Shown: piece by piece, positions 55,577 through 62,285 of the stretch
Layout: each line of letters begins with the position of its first letter
Position numbering within the stretch: the stretch's first letter is position 1
Assembly: GCA_951812795.1 (NCBI GenBank)
Contig: OX638325.1
Span: 496,001 to 560,000, forward strand
DNA length: 64,000 nucleotides
Direction of reading: 5' to 3'
DNA from: an uncultured Dehalococcoidia bacterium
GTDB lineage: Bacteria > Chloroflexota > Dehalococcoidia > Lucifugimonadales > Lucifugimonadaceae
Program-made: the position numbers and the translations under genes
Notes under the pieces: model-generated
Seen by the model: the letters and a program-made list of their open reading frames with translations, nothing else
The model's database searches: none
Told to the model about the DNA's origin: nothing

Positions 55577-56161
55577 TTACTCAAACCACGCGGCGCTATA
55601 CCGTAGATTGAGCATCCAGTTGAACTCCACCTCTCCCGGCCAATCTGGGTACGCATTGGAAACGACATTCACCAGTCGACATCCCTGATTCGCATAAAAG
55701 TTGCATGCGTTTACGTTGATGTCCTGTGTCTCGATCTTCAGATCGACGCAACCCACATCTTGGGCATGTCGGACAACGCGCTTAAACAACATCGTCCCCA
55801 CGCCCTGTCCTCGCCATTCAGGCGCGACTCGGAAATCCCACAACGCCGCCAAATCTCTGCGACCTTCAAGGAAATCCAATTCCTGTGAATCGTGAACAAC
55901 AATTGCACCACCAACCCGCTCACTACCCGCAAGCGCCGACAATATTCGCCAATTTGTAGTGTCCCACCGCAACCACCGAGTCGGCGGTTCGCCACCGTCG
56001 TAATCCTTGACCCACGGCGAATCAACTGCCTCCTCGGTCAACCTCCACCCGCCATCACCCTCGTTCGGCGTCGCCACATACCGGGATTCGACCATAAAGG
56101 CGATCGACACCTCCGCGTACTCGGCAAGCGCCGACATCGTTTCTTCTTCGATGCGGATCAT
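55577..56161 (-). CDS. GNAT family N-acetyltransferase
   Basis: A 194-residue acetyltransferase with an extended N-terminus. The acetyl-CoA binding region is FRVAPEWRGQGVGTMLFKRVVRHA (motif A, R/Q-x-x-G-x-G), followed by LKIETQDINVNACNFYANQGCRLV. The ATG at 56161 yields the same opening as other family members; the longer frame overlaps the upstream toxin gene. The plan resembles GNATs acting on antibiotics or small amines (streptothricin-type), but the substrate is unknown. Confidence 0.85.
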   Translation of the reverse strand: MIRIEEETMSALAEYAEVSIAFMVESRYVATPNEGDGGWRLTEEAVDSPWVKDYDGGEPPTRWLRWDTTNWRILSALAGSERVGGAIVVHDSQELDFLEGRRDLAALWDFRVAPEWRGQGVGTMLFKRVVRHAQDVGCVDLKIETQDINVNACNFYANQGCRLVNVVSNAYPDWPGEVEFNWMLNLRYSAAWFE

Positions 56162-56189
56162 CGTCAACGAGTGTGTTGCACGCAAATCG

Positions 56190-56639
56190 TCACGATAGCG
56201 CAACGAATTCGTTCAACAACCGCAATCTTGTGGATGTAGGCCTCGCAACGCGATAAAAACGCGCGTCGGCAGTCCACATCTCGCAATCCAGTGATTCAGC
56301 GAGTGCCAAGTAATGGCAGTCATACGCCGCGCCCTGCCCAAGTTCGTTCGCCAACTCCAATGCCCGTCGATGGATATCCAGAGAGTGATGCAGTTCGATA
56401 TCAGCGGATAGCAACTTTTCGATCAGTCGCATCACTTCCTCTAGGTTCATCTCCGACCGCCGTACCCGCTGGTGAAGAATGTTCGTCACTTCCACAGGCA
56501 TGAAATACGGCGCAACTAATTGAGTTCCTGATTCGTGCCACTCTAGTGCCAATGCTTCAGCCTTGTCAGAGTATTCTTCTTTCACCACCCATTTGAACGC
56601 TAGGTTGGCGTCCACAACGACCGACTTACTCACGCCCAA
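56190..56639 (-). CDS. VapC-like PIN domain toxin, module 1
   Basis: A 149-residue PIN-domain protein, presumably a site-specific RNase. Acidic residues: Asp10 in VVVDANLAFKW, Glu in PVEVTNILHQR, Asp in AYDCHYLALAE and Asp in WTADARFYRV. It overlaps the antitoxin gene at 56630-57082 by 10 bp, the standard translational coupling of toxin-antitoxin operons. Confidence 0.88.
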   Translation of the reverse strand: MGVSKSVVVDANLAFKWVVKEEYSDKAEALALEWHESGTQLVAPYFMPVEVTNILHQRVRRSEMNLEEVMRLIEKLLSADIELHHSLDIHRRALELANELGQGAAYDCHYLALAESLDCEMWTADARFYRVARPTSTRLRLLNEFVALS

Positions 56640-57082
56640 CCCTCGACTTCAGCGTCCCTTATGGCACGGGCTTCTCTAAGCAAGTCGGCCGAGTTCCCAG
56701 GAAACACTTTGTCGCCAAAAAGCTCCTTTCGGAGGGCTATTACCTCTCCTATACCGAAGCGGCGCGACTGTCCATTGGCCTTGCCATCCGCTTCGATTTC
56801 GGCATCCTTGACCTCACGCGCCTTCTTGAGCACTTCGACCAAGTCTCCCGTCAACACCAAATCTCCCGAACGCCCATGCCGGCTTATCGTGTATTGGTTC
56901 GAAGCTGGCGTTGCAGAGTTTAATCCTTTGTCCTCGTCCAACTGGTCCTTAACTAACTCTCGATCAATCGCGCTCAAACAATACTCCCGCATGCTAACGC
57001 CCTTCAACGCCGCAGTCGCCTTTAGCCGACGTTGAAACGCCGGATCCATGTCGAGCGTGAGTCTCTTTTTCTTGGCCTGCAT
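56630..57082 (-). CDS. Ribbon-helix-helix antitoxin, module 1
   Basis: A 150-residue antitoxin: the N-terminal LTLDMDPAFQRRLKATAALKG and SMREYCLSAIDREL are an Arc-type DNA-binding fold. The C-terminal part carries two related helices, DLVEVLKKAREVKDAEIEADG and DLLREARAIRDAEVEGW, of the type that block a PIN active site; the length of 150 residues with a repeated neutralising helix is unusual. It is preceded by a strong promoter and an 11-bp tandem repeat, probable site of autoregulation. Confidence 0.85.
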   Translation of the reverse strand: MQAKKKRLTLDMDPAFQRRLKATAALKGVSMREYCLSAIDRELVKDQLDEDKGLNSATPASNQYTISRHGRSGDLVLTGDLVEVLKKAREVKDAEIEADGKANGQSRRFGIGEVIALRKELFGDKVFPGNSADLLREARAIRDAEVEGWA

Positions 57083-57083
57083 C

Positions 57084-57105
57084 GCTGATTCCCTGCTGAT
57101 TGCCT
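57084..57105 (-). promoter_or_regulatory. 11-bp tandem direct repeat at the module 1 antitoxin start
   Basis: GCTGATTCCCT (57084-57094) is followed directly by GCTGATTGCCT (57095-57105), one mismatch in 11. On the transcribed strand it lies between the predicted transcription start and the ATG and includes the AGGGA ribosome-binding site. The position suits binding by the RHH antitoxin (an operator), inferred only. Confidence 0.55.
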
Positions 57106-57115
57106 ATAATCGATC

Positions 57116-57144
57116 ATTGTAGCGTAAACACAGAAATACGTCAA
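57116..57144 (-). promoter_or_regulatory. Sigma70-type promoter of toxin-antitoxin module 1
   Basis: On the minus strand TTGACG (57139-57144) and TACAAT (57116-57121) are separated by exactly 17 bp, close to the sigma70 consensus. Transcription would start near 57109 and give a leader of about 27 bases containing the 11-bp repeats. Confidence 0.65.
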
Positions 57145-57177
57145 CGATTCAACCAGAAGACCGCCGCAAAACCGACA

Positions 57178-57555
57178 TCACTCTTGCGGCACACCCCAAG
57201 CGATCACCAGCTTCAGCGTGTCATCGCCGACGCATCTGAAACCGTGGTCTACACCCGGCGGCGTCAGGACCGCGTCGCCAGCCTCGACCGCCTGTTCCTC
57301 GCCATCCATCCACATCACTCCCCTGCCGGCAATGAAGTAGTAGAACTCTTCCAGCGTATCGTCGCCCTCATGCACGTGGCTGCCCTCGCTCGCGCCCGGC
57401 GGCAACTCCCAAACCTCGATCCGCACCGGCAGTTTAGACTCCCCGTGGAAAAACCGACGCCGCGTCACGACACCATCGCCCTCGTGCAACCCCGGCTCCA
57501 GAATCGCGTCCTCAGATTCGTGCTGTTTCCAGTTCATGTCGGCGAACACAGTCAT
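57178..57555 (-). CDS. Cupin domain protein
   Basis: A 125-residue single-domain cupin. Motif 1 is GSHVHEGDDTLEEFYYFIAGRG with two His and a Glu as metal ligands; motif 2 is DAVLTPPGVDHGF with the third His. Small cupins serve as sugar isomerases, dioxygenases or sensors; the identity is not clear. It lies 6 bp downstream of the VapC gene of module 2, so it may be transcribed with it, an unusual third member. Confidence 0.88.
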   Translation of the reverse strand: MTVFADMNWKQHESEDAILEPGLHEGDGVVTRRRFFHGESKLPVRIEVWELPPGASEGSHVHEGDDTLEEFYYFIAGRGVMWMDGEEQAVEAGDAVLTPPGVDHGFRCVGDDTLKLVIAWGVPQE

Positions 57556-57561
57556 TGGTTT

Positions 57562-57960
57562 TCATCCGTCCACAACGCTATAAACCCGCAACTCAGTGTA
57601 ACGCTCCAAAACATCAAAGTCGGCATCCGCATGCAAAACTGGAGCGCCATTGCGTATTGCAACAGCTGCAATCAGACAGTCCGTCAAATTTCTAACCGTT
57701 TCACCCCGTCGCCGGCAATGCCGGTACAGCGCTGCGGCTTCCTCATAGTCGATCGGATAGACCCTAAGCATCGCGGCATTCGCCATCAGTTTCCTAAGAC
57801 TTCGCAAGTGCGATTCATCCCGTGCACCAGCCAAAATCTCCATCGACACTGCGTCGCAAATTGCGATGTCCTGAGGAAGAAGATCCTCAACTAAATCGCA
57901 AGTTGTGGACCTCGTATTCCTCAGGAACTCGATCCATGCCGACGTGTCGATCAGGATCAC
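57562..57960 (-). CDS. vapC: VapC-like PIN domain toxin, module 2
   Basis: A 132-residue VapC-type RNase toxin: MILIDTSAWIEFLR (first Asp), SMEILAGARDE (Glu), LTDCLIAAVAI (Asp) and HADADFDVL (Asp). The ATG overlaps the antitoxin stop by 4 bp (ATGA). VapC toxins typically cleave tRNA or rRNA; the target is not determinable. Confidence 0.92.
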   Translation of the reverse strand: MILIDTSAWIEFLRNTRSTTCDLVEDLLPQDIAICDAVSMEILAGARDESHLRSLRKLMANAAMLRVYPIDYEEAAALYRHCRRRGETVRNLTDCLIAAVAIRNGAPVLHADADFDVLERYTELRVYSVVDG

Positions 57961-58160
57961 GGAAAACGAGTCGAACGCATCGTCTGAAGGTCACCTTCCC
58001 AGCCAATACCGCGCATTGCGCGGGCCTCTTGAAGTGATGCCTTTTCGGCAGCTAGCGTTCGTAGCGCGTAGTTGACGGCTTCTCGTTTAGTCTCGAGACC
58101 ATAACGGCGCATAACTTCGGCACACGCCCGATCATCTATGTCTATGTTAGTGCGTGTCAT
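57957..58160 (-). CDS. vapB: VapB-like antitoxin, module 2
   Basis: A 67-residue antitoxin of the DUF2191/VapB type: MTRTNIDIDDRACAEVMRRYG, then TKREAVNYALRTL, and a C-terminal helix ending with a Trp-containing motif (GIGWEGDL) that usually occupies the toxin groove. The ATG at 58160 is preferred to a TTG at 58178. Two tandem 11-bp repeats cover the start region. Confidence 0.9.
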   Translation of the reverse strand: MTRTNIDIDDRACAEVMRRYGLETKREAVNYALRTLAAEKASLQEARAMRGIGWEGDLQTMRSTRFP

Positions 58161-58180
58161 ACACCTACCATACACCAACC
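58159..58180 (-). promoter_or_regulatory. 11-bp tandem direct repeat at the module 2 antitoxin start
   Basis: ATACACCTACC (58159-58169) is followed immediately by ATACACCAACC (58170-58180), one mismatch in 11. It overlaps the ATG and ribosome-binding region of the VapB-like gene. The same size and position as the repeat in module 1, though the sequence differs, suggests an operator for autoregulation. Confidence 0.55.
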
Positions 58181-58253
58181 GATCATTCCATGCCTACGTC
58201 GATCTACTTTACGGAATACGCTGCCCACGCTCCGCGTAGTACGCTTCCAGTTC

Positions 58254-58820
58254 ATGAAACCTGAAACTGATTCGCGCTGCGAATGGGCCGGAGACGACCC
58301 GCTGATGCAGCGATACCACGACGAGGATTGGGGCGTCCCCATCCACGACGACCGGGCGCTATTCGAACTCCTTGTCCTCGAAGGCGCGCAGGCAGGACTC
58401 TCTTGGCGAACGGTACTGCACCGCCGCGAAGGCTACCGCGCCGCGTTCGAGGGTTTCGACATCGCAACAGTGGCCGCCTACACCGACGAAGATCGTGAAC
58501 GACTCCGCGCCGACACCCGCATCATCCGCAACCGCGCCAAAATCGCCTCCGCCATCACTAACGCCCGCGCAACGTTAACCATCCAGGCGGAACACGGCTC
58601 TTTAGACAAGTTCCTTTGGAGCTTCGTCAAAGGCGAAACCATCCGAAACACCTTCCAGACCCTCGCCGACATACCCGCCCAAACCGACAAATCCCGTGCC
58701 ATGAGCAAGACTCTTCGAACCCGCGGCTTCAACTTTGTCGGCCCCACCATCTGCTATGCCTTCATGCAGTCCGCGGGACTCGTCAATGACCACTTCACCA
58801 CCTGCTTTCGCTACGAGTGA
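58254..58820 (+). CDS. tag: DNA-3-methyladenine glycosylase I
   Basis: A 188-residue Tag-family base-excision enzyme removing 3-methyladenine from DNA. Zinc ligands Cys and His at the N-terminus (RCEWAGDD, YHDEDWG) and His and Cys at the C-terminus (NDHFTTCFRY). LFELLVLEGAQAGLSWRTVLHRREGYRAAF is the diagnostic helix pair, with the catalytic Glu in LEGAQAGLSW. The gene stands alone, divergent from the vapBC module. Confidence 0.95.
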   Translation: MKPETDSRCEWAGDDPLMQRYHDEDWGVPIHDDRALFELLVLEGAQAGLSWRTVLHRREGYRAAFEGFDIATVAAYTDEDRERLRADTRIIRNRAKIASAITNARATLTIQAEHGSLDKFLWSFVKGETIRNTFQTLADIPAQTDKSRAMSKTLRTRGFNFVGPTICYAFMQSAGLVNDHFTTCFRYE

Positions 58821-58831
58821 CCGCGTCTCGC

Positions 58832-60403
58832 CTACATCCCTTCCGCGATAAACGACGACACCCGCTCCCCAATAACCATCGAGGTCACGTTCGTATTCGC
58901 ACGGATACAGTCCGGCATGATCGACGCGTCCGCAACCTTCAAGTTCTCCAACCCCCGCACGTTCCCGAACTGATCGACCACGGCCATCGGGTCCGTATCC
59001 GGCCCCATTTTGCAGGTGCCGGATACATGATGGCTGGTCGCAACCCGTCGCCTGATCCAGTTATCCAACGACTCGTCTGACTCAAGGTCGGCATCTGTCG
59101 GATCCACTAGCTCCTTCGCCAAACGGCCCCATTTCTCGTGCTCCGCAAAACCAAGACTTATCCGTACACCCTCCCGCAACCGCGCCGTGTCGAAATCGTC
59201 CTCCAAGTAGTTGTAGTTAAGGAATGGTTGAATGCGAGGGTCCCTGTCTCGCAGGTACAGACTCCCCGTCCCGACGGCGAGGTCGATGCAGACGACCATC
59301 CCAAAGCCCAACTCGTCGCTCGCTTCAGTTCGATACGGCCTGATGTCAATCGGGCTGCGCGAGATCGATTGAATGAGCATGTCGTTGGTCAGGTGCGAGC
59401 CCTTCGCGGTGTACCGCAGAGTTACCTGCATGCCCGGTATCCCGACCGGCTGCTCGAAGCCGTCGCGCGTACGCCAAACCGTCCTGACCTGCGGATGATC
59501 GCGTAGGTTCTCACCCACGCCCGCAAGGTGATGCAACACCGGTACACCGACTGATGCCAACTTCTCCGTCGGCCCCACGCCTGAAAGCATCAGAAGATGC
59601 GGCGAGCCAATCGCACCAGCTGACAAGATGATTTTCTCGCCCTCAAAGTCCACGACCTCACCACCCACTGCTCCCCTGATACCAACCGCCCGTTTACCGT
59701 CAAAGAGCACCTTGTGTACCAAGTAATCCGGCTGTATTGTGAGATTGGGGCGTTCTCGTGCAATGCTGAGATAACCGATCGCAGTACTCCAACGCACGCG
59801 GCCGGGATTGTTCAACGGCGTTGGACCCACACCGGTAGAGTCTGGGGCGTTGTGGTCTGGACACTCCGGGAATCCGTTGGCGCGCGCCGCTTCGTAAAAC
59901 GCCCGTTGATCCGGATTCCATTCATCGGTCTTGAACCGCCGCACAATGATCGGGCCTTCCGACCCGTGGAAATCACCGGCGAAATCGGTGTCAGTCTCGA
60001 CCATCCGAAAGTACGGCATCAACTCCTCAAAGCCCCACCTGTCGTTGCCCCAAGATGACCAGTTGTCATAGTCCTCGGGGACGCCCCTCAGGAAAATCTG
60101 CCCGTTGACCGCGCTCGATCCGCCCACTACCCTGCCCCGAGGTATCAGGCCCGGCATCGCCTCGTCTGTGTAACGCGCCACGAAGGTCCATCGATGATCG
60201 CTGTGCGCCCTACGCCAAGGTTGATCCGTATGACCGTAGCCGTACTTAACATCGTCCGGGATCTCGTCGAAATCCGGGTAGTCCGGACCCGCTTCGATCA
60301 GCAGCACAGAATGGTCAGGGTCTTCCGTCAGCCGCGTCGCGAGAATTGCGCCGGCCGAACCGGCGCCCACTATGATCGTGTCGTAAGTGCTTGAGATGTT
60401 CAT
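58832..60403 (-). CDS. GMC family flavin oxidoreductase (choline dehydrogenase-like)
   Basis: A 523-residue glucose-methanol-choline oxidoreductase. It has an N-terminal FAD loop DTIIVGAGSAGAILATRL, then GRVVGGSSAVNGQIFLRG (signature 1), GEKIILSAGAIGSPHLLMLSGVGP (signature 2) and the catalytic His region VATSHHVSGTCKMG. The C-terminal VADASIMPDCIRANTNVTSMVIGER is typical. Substrates of the family are alcohols such as choline or sugar alcohols. It is convergent with tag and divergent from the aldolase, with which it might form a catabolic pair. Confidence 0.92.
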   Translation of the reverse strand: MNISSTYDTIIVGAGSAGAILATRLTEDPDHSVLLIEAGPDYPDFDEIPDDVKYGYGHTDQPWRRAHSDHRWTFVARYTDEAMPGLIPRGRVVGGSSAVNGQIFLRGVPEDYDNWSSWGNDRWGFEELMPYFRMVETDTDFAGDFHGSEGPIIVRRFKTDEWNPDQRAFYEAARANGFPECPDHNAPDSTGVGPTPLNNPGRVRWSTAIGYLSIARERPNLTIQPDYLVHKVLFDGKRAVGIRGAVGGEVVDFEGEKIILSAGAIGSPHLLMLSGVGPTEKLASVGVPVLHHLAGVGENLRDHPQVRTVWRTRDGFEQPVGIPGMQVTLRYTAKGSHLTNDMLIQSISRSPIDIRPYRTEASDELGFGMVVCIDLAVGTGSLYLRDRDPRIQPFLNYNYLEDDFDTARLREGVRISLGFAEHEKWGRLAKELVDPTDADLESDESLDNWIRRRVATSHHVSGTCKMGPDTDPMAVVDQFGNVRGLENLKVADASIMPDCIRANTNVTSMVIGERVSSFIAEGM

Positions 60404-60581
60404 TACCTCTTCGGTGCCGTTGCGATGACGGGATTATATGCCGATTCGGGGCATCATACACCGATATTCCACCTCCCGTTCCCGTTCCCCACGATTTGCC
60501 ACACGTCAATATCAGTGGGCGGGCCTCGTCAACGGCTCAAACCGTTACCGCAGCAATCGATCTTTTAGGCTGATACCCACA

Positions 60582-61343
60582 ATGACTCCCAACCGCATGA
60601 AGCGCAAACTCCTCGCCGGCAAACCCACGTTCGGCGTGTCGATAATGATTCCGTCTCCCCACATCGTCGACATTGTCGGACGACTCGGCTTCGAATGGGT
60701 GCTCATCGACTGCGAACACGGCTCAATTGGCATCGAGAGCGTCGAACTCATGGTGATGGCCGCCGAATCCGCAGGTGTTACGCCCATCGCAAGACCGTCT
60801 GTCAATTCATTCGAGGCCATCGGTCAGCTCATGGACCGCGGCGTAATGGGCGTGCAGGTTCCCCATGTCAACACTGCCGATGAAGCCCGCAGAGCCGTCG
60901 AAGCCGTCAAATACCACCCGATCGGCGAACGCGGACTTGCGGCCGGAGTCAGATCAGCGTCTTACGGATACGGCATGTCGATGTCCGAATACGCCGAACA
61001 CGCCAACAACGAGACACTCGTCTGCGTCCAACTCGAAGAAGCCGAAGCCGTCAGAAACGTCGACGAAATCGTGCAAGTTCCTGGTGTCGACGTCTTCTTC
61101 GTCGGCCCCTCAGACCTCTCTCAGTCCCTCGGATACCCCGGACGCACGGACGTACGCGAAGTGCGCCAAGCCATGGACACCGTCTTCACCACCATCGCCT
61201 CCGGCAACAAGATATCTGGCTCTGCCGGCAATCCTCAGGCCATCAAACGTTACCTAACCCAAAACGTAACTTACCTCTACACCCACCTGACCACGCTTCT
61301 TTCGTCGAGCGCCACAAGCTTCTTCGACGAAGTTGCACCCTGA
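60582..61343 (+). CDS. HpcH/HpaI family aldolase
   Basis: A 253-residue class II pyruvate aldolase-like protein, from the ATG at 60582; the frame upstream to 60438 lacks homology. Motifs: PTFGVSIMIPSPHIVDIVGRLGFEWVLIDCEHG (catalytic His), GVTPIARPSVN (Arg), QLEEAEAVRNVDEI (metal Glu) and FVGPSDLSQSLGYPG (metal Asp). Such enzymes cleave 2-keto-3-deoxy acids such as 4-hydroxy-2-ketoheptanedioate. The specific substrate is unknown. Confidence 0.9.
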   Translation: MTPNRMKRKLLAGKPTFGVSIMIPSPHIVDIVGRLGFEWVLIDCEHGSIGIESVELMVMAAESAGVTPIARPSVNSFEAIGQLMDRGVMGVQVPHVNTADEARRAVEAVKYHPIGERGLAAGVRSASYGYGMSMSEYAEHANNETLVCVQLEEAEAVRNVDEIVQVPGVDVFFVGPSDLSQSLGYPGRTDVREVRQAMDTVFTTIASGNKISGSAGNPQAIKRYLTQNVTYLYTHLTTLLSSSATSFFDEVAP

Positions 61344-61533
61344 ACTACCTTTGAAGTACGACCGCCATTCCCGCGCACGCAGGGCCGTGGGGGATCGGGC
61401 AGGCCGGTGGGCTATTCGAAGTCGTCACCTACCAGCAAGTGGGACGTCGAAATGAATAACCTCGAACTAATCGACCCAATCGTTAGTTTTCGCTGATCTC
61501 GCCAAAAGCCCTCGCGGACGACAAATCTCCCAC

Positions 61534-62246
61534 ATGGCACGAGACCTCAACGCCCGTCGCCGAACCGCGCTTATCTTCATCATCGCCGGACTCCTCTGGA
61601 ACCTGGTAGAGGCAGTCGTCGGACTCTGGGCATGCCTCCAAGTCGGCAGCGTCGCCCTGCTAGCCTTCAGCCTCGACAGCATCGTCGAATTACTAGCCGG
61701 CGGAATCCTGATCTGGCGCCTACGCGCCAACCAAAACGGTTACAGCGAAGAGGCAGCAGAGCAAACGGTGCAGAAACTCCTTGGCATAACCTTATTCCTC
61801 CTCGCCGCATACGTCGCCCTCCACTCTGGCGCGAACCTCCTCGGCTGGCTACCCCAACCCGAACCCAGCATCGCCGGCGTCACCATCGTCATTGCCAGCG
61901 GCGTCGTAATGAGCATCCTCTACATAGCCAAGATCCGCATAGCCCCACCCAGATGCAGTCATGGTCCCTCAAAGCCGAAGCCATGGAGACCCTATTCTGC
62001 GACATCCAAGACCTCACCATCCTCGTTGGGCTTGCCCTGAACGCCCTACTCGCATGGTGGTGGGCGGACCCGATAGCGTCCTGGGTTCTCATCCCCTTCC
62101 TGATCAACGAAGGCCGCGAAAACTTCTCCGGCAATGATCACGACGACGCCGAACACGAGCACGAGCACCAAAACCGCCGCGTCAACTTCTGCCCCAACTG
62201 CCTCTACGGCCTCCGCATTTGCCGCGCCGCATGTTGCACGGCGTAG
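61534..62246 (+). pseudogene. Cation-efflux-like membrane protein, frameshifted
   Basis: One gene is read in two frames. The first (from ATG 61534) has four membrane helices (IFIIAGLLWNLVEAVVGL, LAFSLDSIVELLAGGILIWRLR with the S-x-D-S motif, LFLLAAYVAL, IVIASGVVMSILYIAKIRI), then becomes nonsense. The continuation is in another frame from about 61950: SWSLKAEAMETLFCDIQDLTILVGLALNAL and WWADPIASWVLIPFLINEG, the homologous end of a cation diffusion facilitator-type protein. The break lies in a C-rich run at about 61942-61950 and needs one base lost or two gained. It ends with a His/Glu-rich stretch (HDDAEHEHEH) and a CPNC pair. True pseudogene or sequence error. Confidence 0.75.
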
Positions 62247-62285
62247 TCCGCGATCGCATGTTGGCCCTATGATCGCAATCAACTG

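Noticed and set aside
61355..61430. Possible decayed REP-like palindrome (CCATTCCCGCGCACGCAGG)
   Set aside because: Only the left part resembles the common extragenic palindrome; no stem of useful length can be formed.
61632..62246. Open frame of 204 residues as an independent gene overlapping the transporter
   Set aside because: Its first hundred residues are Arg/Pro-rich out-of-frame sequence of the transporter; only the part after about 61950 is protein-like and continues that transporter.
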